Notes: generated by a model from the sequence alone, not told the origin. 64,000 bases of DNA from Bacteroidota bacterium (GCA_039821555.1 JBCBNX010000001.1:236576-300575), one strand, 5' to 3'; shown: positions 23,001 to 31,950, counted from the first letter of the stretch. Program-made: numbers and translations.

Positions 23001-23094
23001 CCGTAGAGACTTGCGCTAAAGCGGGGGCGCTGGCGAGAGCCAGCATGGCGACAAGCGTCGCCAAGGTGCGTAGGCTACGGTAACGAGAGGGCAT
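20008..23094 (-). CDS. T9SS cargo protein with duplicated ligand-binding-like modules
   Basis: This 1028-aa secreted protein begins with a signal peptide (about 1-28, ending APALAQ). Two consecutive modules of about 165 residues follow (roughly 78-245 and 254-425). Each starts GxFE/PSFE, carries the block NPSWDGVLTVNN...GFGNVGTDFIEQTV, and ends in a jelly-roll-like DDVFQVTLDDI strand, reminiscent of carbohydrate-binding modules; I cannot name the family. Two longer modules follow, each opening with TEIL..G..GAN.G and LFEGQ. The last 85 residues are a T9SS sorting domain (FPNPFSASTTLGF, LLGRRVATL, terminal FTLVR). The DNA of the first two modules is almost identical over 153 nt. Confidence 0.88.
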   Translation of the reverse strand: MPSRYRSLRTLATLVAMLALASAPALAQVSTDTPARIAQPGDAPTLSTRAHTVADGGTYTPSAVRPPDASFSKRQGGLIQDGGFEATTGPFGDNPSWDGVLTVNNATPFCNPQCLTGNPQLARTGDFFVIFGFGNVGTDFIEQTVSVPAAGDYILQFFLRGGLSDNNENGTAEAQGLFSVTVDGTPVYTLTPEEAIPFNPAYSRIEVPVSFSAPGTASVRFELDVTGGTDDVFQVTLDDISLEIPPPPPVGQLIGDPSFEGTSGSFGTNPSWDGVLTVNNATPFCNPQCLTGNPQLARTGDFFVIFGFGNVGTDFIEQTVTVPEAGDYNLQFYLRGGLADNNNNGMAEVDGAFSVTIDGTPVYTLSPEEALPFSQAYTRIDVPISFEAAGAATVRFELDVLSASAPGDDVFQVTLDDITLGPPPVTDPILNAGIVATEILDDGYYGANSGNGLGILFDGENGLFEGQLLAGLGPETVYGEPYTPGEWVTTRAIANIDAPEGFDEAVETVFESSDGALQVTLRAFTAANAPVFLEYEVLNQSGADVSEVYVGPFADWDVGTFSSNLAGFDAGTNLLYVLDNSDPESSYFGIAALFSNAAPVSGTSGSLDLTMGTDDGELYAALTSLSAFSMVPGDRRTVLGTGPWAINDSDTVLARFALVAGESLAAITDAAESAQAAFPAPTGFDTGLVQTEILPGGFWGANRGDGTGFVFDGTNGLFEGQFIASVTANETFGIPYAGDNNGWVATSEPTQATPPDGFESAFTVTFASDDGALSVTQLAYANTGDPYVFFDYTLTNTSGGPLDEVYAGLFADWDIDDAGDDIGNYIDESQVLFASDLDAPLPFFGVAAGLSNEQPLSGIAFDVTGGGQEDEVFGSLTTFDELPFGGADRRMMISSGAYSLADGASATVTFFVVAGEDREAIAANAAAAQSILVDVEETTLAGTFALHSAFPNPFSASTTLGFTLPEATDVRLDVYDLLGRRVATLVDGPQAAGYTAVTFDAAHLSSGTYVYRLAAGRTQLVERFTLVR
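22138..22290. repeat. 153-nt block, copy A, within the T9SS gene
   Basis: This block matches 22663-22815 at 152 of 153 positions by eye; the only difference is one G/C site. The flanking DNA of the same two protein modules has diverged clearly more, including many silent changes. Confidence 0.85.
22663..22815. repeat. 153-nt block, copy B, within the T9SS gene
   Basis: This is the partner of the block at 22138-22290. It encodes the conserved core NPSWDGVLTVNN to GTDFIEQ of the first module. Confidence 0.85.
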
Positions 23095-23159
23095 AGGTCT
23101 GACGAAGGGAGGAAAGAAAAGTGCGGAATCGCGGAGCGTTGAGATTCCGTGAGCGGCCT

Positions 23160-23199
23160 AAAGTAAAACGGCCCCTCCATTCAAGCAATGGAGGGGCCG
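23160..23199 (-). terminator. Intrinsic terminator after aldehyde dehydrogenase
   Basis: A perfect 13-bp stem (23169-23181 with 23187-23199) with a 5-nt loop is followed, in the minus direction, by TTTTACTTT. It lies 23 nt after the stop codon. Confidence 0.85.
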
Positions 23200-23222
23200 C
23201 GTTCAGGACGATGCCTGGGGAA

Positions 23223-24713
23223 TTAGTCGTCGTAGTTATCGATCTGGGCGCGCTGGAGGGTGCCCGAGAAGTCGATGTAGCACGTCTTCGTCTCCGTGTA
23301 GAACTCGAAGACCTCCCAGCCGCCTTCGCGGTGGCCGTTGCCGGTGGCCTTCACGCCGCCGAACGGCATGTGCGCTTCGGCGCCGATGGTCGGGCCGTTG
23401 ATGTAGGTGATGCCGGCGTCGATGTCGCGGAGTGCGCGGAAGGCGCGGGCTACGTCCTTCGTGTAGACCGCCGACGAGAGGCCGTAGGGCGTGTTGTTCG
23501 CCGCCGCGATGGCCTCGTCGAACGAGTCGATGGTGATCACGGCGAGGACAGGGCCGAATACCTCCTCCTGCGCGAGCCGCGAGTCGGGGTCGACGTTGGT
23601 GAAGATGGTCGGCTGGAAGAAGTAGCCATCGTCCAGGCCTTCGCCGGTCGCGGCGGTACCGCCCGTCACGAGCGTCGCGCCGCCGTCCTTGGCGATGTCC
23701 ATGTAGCGCGTCACCTTGTCGAGCGCGTCCTGGTTGATGAGCGGGCCCATCTCCGTGTCGTCGTCGTTGCCGTAGCCGAGCACGAGCGCCTCGGCGCGGT
23801 CCTTCAGCATGCCGACGAGCTTGTCCTGCACGTCGCGGTGGACGATCAGGCGGCTTGTGGCGGTGCAGCGCTGGCCGGTCGTGCCGAACGCGCCCCAGAG
23901 GATGCCTTCGAGCGCGAGGTCGAGGTCGGCGTCCTCCATCACGACGGCGGGGTTCTTGCCGCCCATCTCGAACGAGAAGCGCTTGTGCATGCGCCCGCAC
24001 ACCTCGCCGATCTTGCGGCCGGTCTCGGTCGAGCCCGTGAACGTGATGACGGGCACGTCGGGGTGCTCCACGAGCGCACGCCCGGCGGTGCCGTCGCCCT
24101 GGACGAGCTGCACGACGCCCTCGGGGAAGCCCGCGTCGATCATCGCCTCGACGAGCAGCATGCCCGAGTGCGGGGCGTCCTCGCTCGGCTTGAAAATCAC
24201 GCAGTTGCCCGCGAGCAGCGCCGGAAACATCTTCCACGTCGGGACAGCCACGGGGAAGTTCCACGCCGTGATCACGCCCACGACGCCGATGGGGCGGCGT
24301 ACGGACATGTTGAACTTGTTGTCCATCTCGCTCGGGACGGTGTGCCCGAAGAGGCGGCGGCCCTCGGTGGCGGCGTAGTAGGCCGTGTCGATGGCTTCCT
24401 GCACGTCGCCCTTCGTCTCGAAGTGGGGCTTGCCCATCTCGCGCGTCATGGCGCGGGCGAGGTCGTCCTTGCGCTCCGTGAGGATGTCGCCGAGGGTGCG
24501 GAGGATGTCGCCGCGCTTCGGCGGAGGCATGAGTCGCCACGCGTCAAACGCCGCGTTGGCGACCTCGACAGCCTTGGCGACATCCCGCTCCGAAGAACGA
24601 GGAAAGCGCCCGATGAGGTCGGAGCGCTTCGCGGGGTTGCGGCTCTCGAAGGTGGCGTTGTCTTCAGCGGGCACCCACGCGCCGCCGATGTAGTTGTGAT
24701 ACGTGTCAGCCAT
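23223..24713 (-). CDS. NAD(P)+-dependent aldehyde dehydrogenase
   Basis: This 496-aa ALDH-superfamily enzyme oxidises an aldehyde to the acid. It shows the cofactor-binding ITAWNFPVAVPTWK and FTGSTETGRKIG segments, the general-base Glu in FEMGGKNP, and the catalytic Cys in TTGQRCTATSR, then EEVFGPVLAV and a MPFGGVKATGNGHREGG loop near the C-terminus. The last two motifs recall aminoadipate/piperideine-carboxylate or succinate-semialdehyde dehydrogenases, but the substrate cannot be fixed from sequence. A duplicate of its last 43 nt lies at 19721-19763. Its upstream region starts with a heptad-phased repeat island. Confidence 0.93.
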   Translation of the reverse strand: MADTYHNYIGGAWVPAEDNATFESRNPAKRSDLIGRFPRSSERDVAKAVEVANAAFDAWRLMPPPKRGDILRTLGDILTERKDDLARAMTREMGKPHFETKGDVQEAIDTAYYAATEGRRLFGHTVPSEMDNKFNMSVRRPIGVVGVITAWNFPVAVPTWKMFPALLAGNCVIFKPSEDAPHSGMLLVEAMIDAGFPEGVVQLVQGDGTAGRALVEHPDVPVITFTGSTETGRKIGEVCGRMHKRFSFEMGGKNPAVVMEDADLDLALEGILWGAFGTTGQRCTATSRLIVHRDVQDKLVGMLKDRAEALVLGYGNDDDTEMGPLINQDALDKVTRYMDIAKDGGATLVTGGTAATGEGLDDGYFFQPTIFTNVDPDSRLAQEEVFGPVLAVITIDSFDEAIAAANNTPYGLSSAVYTKDVARAFRALRDIDAGITYINGPTIGAEAHMPFGGVKATGNGHREGGWEVFEFYTETKTCYIDFSGTLQRAQIDNYDD

Positions 24714-24718
24714 CTTTA

Positions 24719-24966
24719 GGGGATAGGGAATAAGAAATGGGGGATAGGGGGAAGATATCGGGGCGGTGAAGGAGGAAGGCAGAAGGATGGGCGAAAGAAG
24801 AGGGGAGGGGGCGACTAGCGACTGGTGAATAGCGACTAGGGTGAAGCCAAGCGCAGCGAATTCGCTTGACGCGGCTTCCGAGCCGGGTTTGCTTCTGCGA
24901 CCTGCGACCTGCGACCTGCGACCTGCGACCTGCGACCTGCGACCTGCGACCTGCGACCCTGCGACC
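24719..24966. repeat. Heptad-phased repeat island upstream of cbs
   Basis: From 24719 to about 24837 the sequence steps in units of seven without slippage: GGGGATA, GGGAATA, AGAAATG, GGGGATA, then purine-rich units, then GGCGACT, AGCGACT, GGTGAAT, AGCGACT. After a spacer of about 58 nt with GCGAATTCGC, nine perfect TGCGACC units run from 24896 to 24958, followed by one shifted unit. The spacer plus array start is similar to 54947-54993 (31 of 47 positions). Confidence 0.8.
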
Positions 24967-24977
24967 CTGCACCGTCG

Positions 24978-24984
24978 TACCTTT
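24978..24984 (+). promoter_or_regulatory. Putative -7 promoter box for cbs
   Basis: TACCTTT lies 37 nt before the cbs ATG and just after the heptad array. Confidence 0.4.
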
Positions 24985-25021
24985 TTCGACTGCGTTCCCT
25001 CCCGGCTAGCTGGACCCGACC

Positions 25022-26446
<1,425 letters not shown>

Positions 26447-26460
26447 CGCACGCCGAGAAG

Positions 26461-26492
26461 GCTCAGTTCATCTGCCGTGCTCAGTTCATCTG
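26461..26492. repeat. 14-bp direct repeat at the galactanase 3' end
   Basis: GCTCAGTTCATCTG occurs at 26461-26474 and 26479-26492, separated by CCGT. The second copy includes the stop codon of the minus-strand GH53 gene. Confidence 0.6.
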
Positions 26493-27850
26493 GGTGCGAT
26501 CACGAGCAAGCGCGTGCGCTGCTGTGCGCCCCACTGGATGCGAAGGGCAACAACTCCCGGCTCCCAGTCGCCGACGTGCATCCGAAGCGGTCGCCCGCTG
26601 CAAATCGGCTCAGCGTCCCGATGGGTGCGCCCGAGCAGGTCTACGACGTCGACGGTGCCGCATCCGGGCGGCCCGTCGAGGACTATGGCGATGGTCTCCG
26701 TCGCTGGGTTCGGATAGGCGGCGACACGGAGCGCCGGGGCGGGCGGGCGTGTCGCCGCCGCATCGACGCTGGTCCCGCCCAACACAGACGCCGCTGAGAG
26801 GAGTTGGCCCTCGGCATCAAAGAGTGCGACGTTTTCCCAGGCCGAGCCGAAGTCAGGCGCAGCGATCCAGTCGGGCGCCCAGTAGCAAACCCCCAGCCCC
26901 CCGCCATCGGCCAAAGCAGCGATGTGCCCGTTCACAGTGGCTAGAAAGTCGGCCTGGCCTTCTGTTGTGGCGGGATAGCCTGGCAGCACCTGCTCGGGCA
27001 GGCCCACGAGGTTGTTCGTGTCGTCGACGAAGCCGAGCGTCCACGGATAGGCGGTCTCCGCGACGAAGAGCGGGAGGCCGTAGCGCGCCGCGAGGCCGTC
27101 GAGGGTCGCGCTGAACGCGTCGAGGTCGCCGTGCCACCAGGGGTAGTACGACAGCCCGATCACGTCGAAGTCGTCAAAGAGCGGACGAAGGCGGTCGAAA
27201 AACCAGGTAGCGCCCGCCAGGTCGGCCCCGCGATCGATGTGGACCACCACCGTCACATCGTCGCCGAGCACGCCACGGACGGCCGCGCGGCTGGAAGCGA
27301 GCAGCGCGGCGAGCTGTGTCCACTGGGTCGGCGTATCGAACGTGCCTCCGACGCGGCCCGTGTCCCACAGCATCCCGCCCGTGATCTCGTTGCCTAGTTG
27401 AACGTAGCGCGGCGGTGTGCCCTGGTCGCGCAGAGCGGCTAGAACGGCGCTCGTGTAGGCGTAGACACTGTCCGCTAGGAGGTTGGGCGAGAGCGACGCC
27501 CAGGCCGCTGGTTGCGTCTGCTGCCCCGGATCGGCCCACGTGTCGGAGTAGTGTAGCGCGAGGAGCACATCGAGACCGAGCGCCTCGGCCCGCGTCGCGG
27601 CGTCGAGGACATCGGCAAGGTCGTCGCGGCCCGGTTCCGGTGTATGCCAGAGGCGGAGGCGTACCGTGTTCAGACCCGCTTCCGCGAGTTGTGCCATCGC
27701 GGTCCCGCCATCGTACTGTCCGCCCCCCGCCAGCACCTCGTCTTCGAACGAAAGGTCGGCGCACCGGATGGGCAACGCGGATTGCGCCTGGCACCACGCG
27801 GCTCCTGCGAGGCACGCGCAGAGCAGCAGAAGAGAGGAGACAACGCGCAT
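26486..27850 (-). CDS. Secreted GH53 endo-beta-1,4-galactanase
   Basis: Family GH53 enzymes cut beta-1,4-galactan of type I arabinogalactan. The 454-aa protein has a signal peptide (about 1-24), then a TIM-barrel with VRLRLWHTPEPGR near 63-75, the acid/base Glu155 in QLGNEITGG and the nucleophile Glu265 in LFVAETAYPW. A T9SS-like sorting tail follows (YPNPATETIAIVL, DLLGR, GVVALRI), so the enzyme is probably exported to the cell surface. I chose ATG 27850, which opens the signal peptide. No SusCD-like transporter pair is adjacent. Algal or plant galactan is the expected substrate (inference). Confidence 0.88.
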   Translation of the reverse strand: MRVVSSLLLLCACLAGAAWCQAQSALPIRCADLSFEDEVLAGGGQYDGGTAMAQLAEAGLNTVRLRLWHTPEPGRDDLADVLDAATRAEALGLDVLLALHYSDTWADPGQQTQPAAWASLSPNLLADSVYAYTSAVLAALRDQGTPPRYVQLGNEITGGMLWDTGRVGGTFDTPTQWTQLAALLASSRAAVRGVLGDDVTVVVHIDRGADLAGATWFFDRLRPLFDDFDVIGLSYYPWWHGDLDAFSATLDGLAARYGLPLFVAETAYPWTLGFVDDTNNLVGLPEQVLPGYPATTEGQADFLATVNGHIAALADGGGLGVCYWAPDWIAAPDFGSAWENVALFDAEGQLLSAASVLGGTSVDAAATRPPAPALRVAAYPNPATETIAIVLDGPPGCGTVDVVDLLGRTHRDAEPICSGRPLRMHVGDWEPGVVALRIQWGAQQRTRLLVIAPR

Positions 27851-27904
27851 CGCGCCTAGCAGGTAGGAGGGAGGAAGACTAGGCGGCAAGCAAAGGGCAG
27901 GCCG

Positions 27905-27911
27905 TACCTTC
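27905..27911 (+). promoter_or_regulatory. Putative -7 box for the DUF3467 gene
   Basis: TACCTTC lies 33 nt before the ATG at 27945. Confidence 0.35.
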
Positions 27912-27944
27912 GGTTCCCGTCCTCACCCGCTTCCCATCTCGCCC

Positions 27945-28274
27945 ATGTCCGACGCCAAGCGCCCCGACGACGCGCCCCAGAACCCGCAGCTCAACATCGA
28001 ACTCCGCGAAGAGCAAGCCGAGGGGATCTACTCGAACCTCGTCATGATCGCGCATTCTCCCGAGGAGTTCATCCTCGACTTCATCCGTGTGATGCCGGGG
28101 CTGCCGAAGGCACGCGTGAAGAGTCGCATCGTCATCACGCCACAGCACGCCATGCGCCTGCTGGCGGCCTTGGAAGACAACATCGGGAAGTACGAGGCGC
28201 AGTTTGGCGCCATCGGCGAGAACGGCTCGTCAGGCCCCATTCAGTTCTTCGGAGGCCCCGGCGGCGAAGCATAG
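27945..28274 (+). CDS. DUF3467 family protein
   Basis: This 109-aa protein matches the DUF3467 family: LNIELREEQAEGIYSNLVMIAHSPEEFILDF, then VKSRIVITPQHAMRLLAALEDNIGKYE. The family is small, cytoplasmic, widespread in Bacteroidota-like bacteria, and of unknown function; helical and strand segments suggest a compact fold. The C-terminus is Gly-rich. It is divergent from the galactanase and followed by a 255-nt gap before the next gene. Confidence 0.88.
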   Translation: MSDAKRPDDAPQNPQLNIELREEQAEGIYSNLVMIAHSPEEFILDFIRVMPGLPKARVKSRIVITPQHAMRLLAALEDNIGKYEAQFGAIGENGSSGPIQFFGGPGGEA

Positions 28275-28529
28275 CGGCCGTTTTTGTGAATCCGTCACAG
28301 CACGGGTGAGTCAAGGTGCGAGGGGTACACGAGCGGTGGCGCGGAGCGGCATAAGTCGGACTGGCTGCATACCATCCCCTACAGCGGGATGCGCTCTCGC
28401 CTGAAGCGGAGGGTAGGAATCGGCTGTCACCATCGGGTTTTGCGTTGCGGTACGCTGTTGGGACATCGGTTCCGGCGCGCGTTTGCCTCGGAAACGATGC
28501 CGCAGCCTTCTCCTCCAGCCGCCTCTCCC

Positions 28530-30146
28530 ATGCGTATTGCTAGCCTCCTGCTGGTGCTTGGCGTGGTCCTCACGCCTGCAGCGTTCTCCCAGGTTTCCAT
28601 CGTCTACGACGGCACGACCGCCGACAGCCCGCCAACGTGGGCCCGTCCGACCTTCGACGGAGGTCCGTGCGAAGTCTCCGACACCGTCGTGCCCTACGAC
28701 TCCCAGGGCTTCCTCACCGACGCCTACGACGTCGAGTTCGGGACCGCGCCGATCCGCCACTGGATCGAAGGGAGCTGGGATTTCGCTGGCCTTCTGCTCT
28801 TGTACGAGGGCACGTTCGACCCAATGGCCCCGTGCGACAACCTCATCGCCAACAGCGCAAGCTCGTCCTTGACGACGACGCTCTTCGCGGGCACGTACGT
28901 CATCGTGACGACCAGCCTCACACCCAATCAGGTCGGAGCGTTCACGAACAAGCTCTACACCACCGACTCCAACGCCGACCTCCGGTTCGACGACGCACCG
29001 CCGCTGTCAACCACTGAACTGCCCTACGGCGGCGAGTCGGCGCTGTGGTTCCGGCCGGGCAGCCAGGCAACCCCCGACGCCTGTGCGGCGAGCTTCACGC
29101 AGTTTCCCGCCTTCGTCCTGCAGGCGTTCGAAACCGACACGGAAGGGTGGTACGACATCCACTCCGAGCAGTTTGAGTTTCCCTACCTCTGGGACGGCGT
29201 GATCTACCTCTACGAAGACGAAGCCTTCCGCTTCGACCCCTGCCGCAACCTCGTCGCCTCGGACGATGACTACCCGACCAGCTACTACTGGTATGCCTCG
29301 CTCATCGACGACGTATGGCTCGACGCCAACACGCGCTATGTGCTCGTGACGACCGTCTACGACGATGAGGACTTCCGCTACGACTATTTCGGCGACCACG
29401 ATACCACCATCTGGGGCCCGCCCGACGCGACGGTGACGGCTCTCGATGCGCCGATCCCTAACCTCGCGCTCGACCTCGTTGGCATGCCAGACGAGATCGC
29501 ACCGGGCTCGGAGACCTTTGTGGACGTGCGGGTCACCAACAACAGCGGCACCGCGCAGCACGTTGACGCCTGGGTCGAACTCCGCCGCTACGACTTTGAC
29601 GACGAACGCTACGCCAGCGAGGGCATGACGCAGGCAGACCCCGTACGCATCCCGCAGGCCTTCGACGGCGTCGTCCGGTACGCGCTCGACGTGCCCGGTC
29701 GCCTGGATCCTGACGAACACTACTACGCCTTCTTCAAGCTCGGCACCTATGCCAGTGCTGCGGACGCGGGTGACTTCGCCGCGTTTCGGGTAGCCGACCA
29801 AGCCGCAACTCGGGCGCCTGGCTCCGACGGGTGGTCACTCCGTCGCCTCGACGCGCTCGCCCAGGCCTCGGACGACGCGGACGATGGGTACCGCGAGGGT
29901 GCCTACCCGAACCCGCTCCGCTCGGCCACGACCATCCGGTTCACCTTGGAACAAGCTGAGCAGGTCACGCTCACCGTGTACGACGTGACAGGCCGCGCCG
30001 TAGCCCAGCTTCTCAGCGGCGCTGACCTCGGCGTGGGAGCGCACACCGCGCAGTTCGACGCGACCGGACTGGCGAGCGGAGTCTACGTGTACCGCCTCGA
30101 ACGGGGTGCCGCCATCGCGACCAAGCGACTGACGGTACTTCGTTGA
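28530..30146 (+). CDS. T9SS type A sorting domain protein
   Basis: This 538-aa secreted protein has a signal peptide (about 1-19, ending TPAAFSQ). Two similar Asp/Tyr/Phe-rich segments of about 130 residues follow (each with a LLLYEG or VIYLYEDE strand, an F-x-P-C-x-N-L-V motif and a YVLVTT strand), then an immunoglobulin-like stretch (IAPGSETFVDVRVTNNSGT) and a C-terminal T9SS domain (YPNPLRSATTIRF, VTGRAVAQL, terminal LTVLR). The FDPC-xNL pattern occurs twice, at about 105-113 and 233-241. No enzymatic motif is seen. The start at ATG 28530 is fixed by the signal peptide. Confidence 0.85.
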   Translation: MRIASLLLVLGVVLTPAAFSQVSIVYDGTTADSPPTWARPTFDGGPCEVSDTVVPYDSQGFLTDAYDVEFGTAPIRHWIEGSWDFAGLLLLYEGTFDPMAPCDNLIANSASSSLTTTLFAGTYVIVTTSLTPNQVGAFTNKLYTTDSNADLRFDDAPPLSTTELPYGGESALWFRPGSQATPDACAASFTQFPAFVLQAFETDTEGWYDIHSEQFEFPYLWDGVIYLYEDEAFRFDPCRNLVASDDDYPTSYYWYASLIDDVWLDANTRYVLVTTVYDDEDFRYDYFGDHDTTIWGPPDATVTALDAPIPNLALDLVGMPDEIAPGSETFVDVRVTNNSGTAQHVDAWVELRRYDFDDERYASEGMTQADPVRIPQAFDGVVRYALDVPGRLDPDEHYYAFFKLGTYASAADAGDFAAFRVADQAATRAPGSDGWSLRRLDALAQASDDADDGYREGAYPNPLRSATTIRFTLEQAEQVTLTVYDVTGRAVAQLLSGADLGVGAHTAQFDATGLASGVYVYRLERGAAIATKRLTVLR

Positions 30147-30179
30147 GAGGGCTGGGAAACCCGCACGCCTAGGTTCACA

Positions 30180-30223
30180 GCGGCGGGACGGAGCAGCGCT
30201 TAGCTTCGTCCCGCCGCCTTTTT
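30180..30223 (+). terminator. Terminator after the T9SS gene, with a promoter box in its loop
   Basis: An 11-bp stem (30180-30190 with 30207-30217, GCGGCGGGACG/CGTCCCGCCGC) is followed by CTTTTT. The loop contains TAGCTTC (30201-30207), the likely promoter box of the next gene. Confidence 0.75.
30201..30207 (+). promoter_or_regulatory. Putative -7 promoter box inside the terminator loop
   Basis: TAGCTTC lies 35 nt before the ATG at 30243, within the hairpin loop of the upstream gene's terminator. Confidence 0.35.
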
Positions 30224-30242
30224 GTGCTCACGCCCTATTGCC

Positions 30243-30620
30243 ATGACCATCGATATCGCCCGGGACTACTGCCTCGCCAAACCTGATGCCTCGGAGGGAA
30301 CCCCCTTCGGCGATACCGTGCTGGTCTTTAAGGCAGGCGGCAAGATGTTCGCCCTGCTCGGACTCGACGGGCCGCCGTGGACGGTCAACCTGAAGTGCGA
30401 CCCCGAGCGTGCGGTCGCCCTGCGTGAGCGCTACGACGCCGTGCAGCCAGGCTACCACATGAACAAGAAACACTGGAACACGGTCGAGTATGGGCGCCTC
30501 GACGGTGACCTCGTGCGAGCGTTGATCGACCACTCGTACGACCTCATTGCTGGCTCGCTCAAGAAATCGGAGCAGGCTCGCCTCGAAGCGCTCGGCTGGG
30601 AGCGTGCCGCGTCGCGCTGA
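30243..30620 (+). CDS. MmcQ/YjbR family protein
   Basis: The 125-aa protein has the double-wing fold features of the MmcQ/YjbR family: DYCLAKPDASEGTPFGDTVLVFKAGGKMFALL, the VNLKCDPERAVALRERYD helix and the GYHMNKKHWNTV segment. Members are small cytoplasmic proteins annotated as DNA-binding by structural analogy; their real role is poorly defined. The start at ATG 30243 is preferred over GTG 30222. Confidence 0.88.
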   Translation: MTIDIARDYCLAKPDASEGTPFGDTVLVFKAGGKMFALLGLDGPPWTVNLKCDPERAVALRERYDAVQPGYHMNKKHWNTVEYGRLDGDLVRALIDHSYDLIAGSLKKSEQARLEALGWERAASR

Positions 30621-30690
30621 CGAGCCGGTCTGGAACTGCCTGGCAGGCACCCCGTCACACCGGGACGCTCACATCTTGCCCCGCCGTGTT

Positions 30691-31272
30691 ATGCGCGCTC
30701 TGTTTCTCGCTTGTGCCCTCACCCTCGCTGGCTGCGCGTCGTCGTCCGACGAGCCCACTACGCCTGACGAACCAACTGAGGCAGACGCTGCCGCTCCGGC
30801 TCAGATGGCATCCGTCGCCATCGAGGCGCTCGCGGACTCCGGCGTCTCAGGTACCATCACCTTCACCGAGGGGGGCGGTGGCGTGTCGGTAGCCTACGAG
30901 ATTGTTGGCCTGACCCCAGGACTGCACGGTTTCCACGTCCACACGAATGGCGGCTGCGGGCCTGGCGAGGACGGCACGCCCGGCGGCGCCGCAGGGGGGC
31001 ACTTCAACCCCGACGGCCACGACCATGGCGCTCCGTCCAACGACGCAGCAGAGCGGCACAAAGGCGACCTCGGCAACATCGAGGCCAACGCGGACGGCGT
31101 CGCAGCGGGCAGTTTCGACGACACCGTGCTCCGCCTCGATGGCGAGAGGAGCATCGTTGGCAAGGCGTTCATCATCCACGCCGGCGCGGATGACCTGACC
31201 AGCCAGCCTTCTGGTGCCGCAGGAGCCCGCGTTGGTTGCGGCATCATCGCTCAGGATGGCGCTGCGATGTAG
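30691..31272 (+). CDS. sodC: Cu-Zn superoxide dismutase, lipoprotein
   Basis: SodC dismutates superoxide outside the cytoplasm. The 193-aa protein has a lipoprotein signal (LTLAGC, Cys15), a Pro/Thr/Glu-rich linker, then the beta-barrel: GLHGFHVHTNG with copper ligands His-x-His, GGHFNPDGHDHG with shared and zinc ligands, GDLGNIEAN with the zinc Asp, the RSIVGKAFIIHAGADD active-site loop and the disulfide partner in GCGII. It is followed closely by another lipoprotein gene. Confidence 0.93.
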   Translation: MRALFLACALTLAGCASSSDEPTTPDEPTEADAAAPAQMASVAIEALADSGVSGTITFTEGGGGVSVAYEIVGLTPGLHGFHVHTNGGCGPGEDGTPGGAAGGHFNPDGHDHGAPSNDAAERHKGDLGNIEANADGVAAGSFDDTVLRLDGERSIVGKAFIIHAGADDLTSQPSGAAGARVGCGIIAQDGAAM

Positions 31273-31301
31273 CGCGCCCAGCCCGACAGGTTGCTAGCAC
31301 C

Positions 31302-31868
31302 GTGCGCGTCTTGTCATCGCTCCTCCTGCTCGCGGCGCTCGCGGGCTGCCAGTCCGCGCTGTACGGATCGGAACCTCGCCCGGGTGCTCAGCCGGTGGTC
31401 GTTGACTACCACGAGGCGTGTGCGCACGACTACGACGTGCGCCGCGTGACGGTGGAAGACGTGTTGCACCTGCGGCCGCGCTTGCTCATGTGCTCCGCGG
31501 GCGGTACCGCGCCGAGTGGACGCGCGTGTCAGCTTAAGCTGCTCCCGGACGTAGACGCGCCCACGGGCGACGTGGAGACCGAGCGCCGTTACTTCACGAC
31601 GTTCATCGGGGACGGGCGCGGGCCGAGCCAACTCAACGCCCGCTGCTCTGGCGCAGGGTTCCAGCCGGTGGTCGTCCGCGACGAGGACAGCGTGGCCGTC
31701 GGCCCATCGGAGCGGGTGCGAATCACGGGCACACTGCGGGTCCGCGATCTTTTTGCGCGGGACCTCGACGAAGACGGCGATCCCATCGGGTGCACCATCC
31801 ACGAAGTCGACCGCATCGAGCGCGTGCGCACGACTGCTGGCGCGCAGGGATTTGGTGGCGATGGCTGA
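31302..31868 (+). CDS. Lipoprotein of unknown function
   Basis: The 188-aa product starts at GTG 31302 with a lipoprotein signal (LLAALAGC, Cys15). I recognise no domain. It contains paired Cys residues (ACAHDY, LMCSAGG, RACQL, NARCSG, IGCTI), a short VTVEDVLHLRPRLL helix and mixed strands in the second half (VRITGTLRVRDLFARD). It follows sodC by 29 nt and may be cotranscribed with it. Confidence 0.6.
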   Translation: MRVLSSLLLLAALAGCQSALYGSEPRPGAQPVVVDYHEACAHDYDVRRVTVEDVLHLRPRLLMCSAGGTAPSGRACQLKLLPDVDAPTGDVETERRYFTTFIGDGRGPSQLNARCSGAGFQPVVVRDEDSVAVGPSERVRITGTLRVRDLFARDLDEDGDPIGCTIHEVDRIERVRTTAGAQGFGGDG

Positions 31869-31950
31869 TCGTTGCGGCCAGGCACACGAGGAGCGCGGAC
31901 CTAGCCGTTGTCGCATCGCCCCTCGTTGCTGCCAGACTCTGCATCGCTCT

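Larger units (their letters stand above)
24714..25021. other. Divergent intergenic region, 308 nt
   Basis: The gap between aldehyde dehydrogenase (minus) and cbs (plus) is almost wholly occupied by the heptad repeat island (24719-24966). Only the last 55 nt, containing a TACCTTT box at 24978-24984, look like an ordinary promoter/leader for cbs. The aldehyde dehydrogenase promoter must lie inside the repeat. Confidence 0.6.

Noticed and set aside
23121..24719. 532-codon plus-strand frame opposite aldehyde dehydrogenase
   Set aside because: It is antisense to a highly conserved enzyme and has only low-complexity Arg/Val/His composition.
24896..24966. Possible CRISPR-like array
   Set aside because: The 7-bp units are contiguous without spacers and there are no cas genes in the window.
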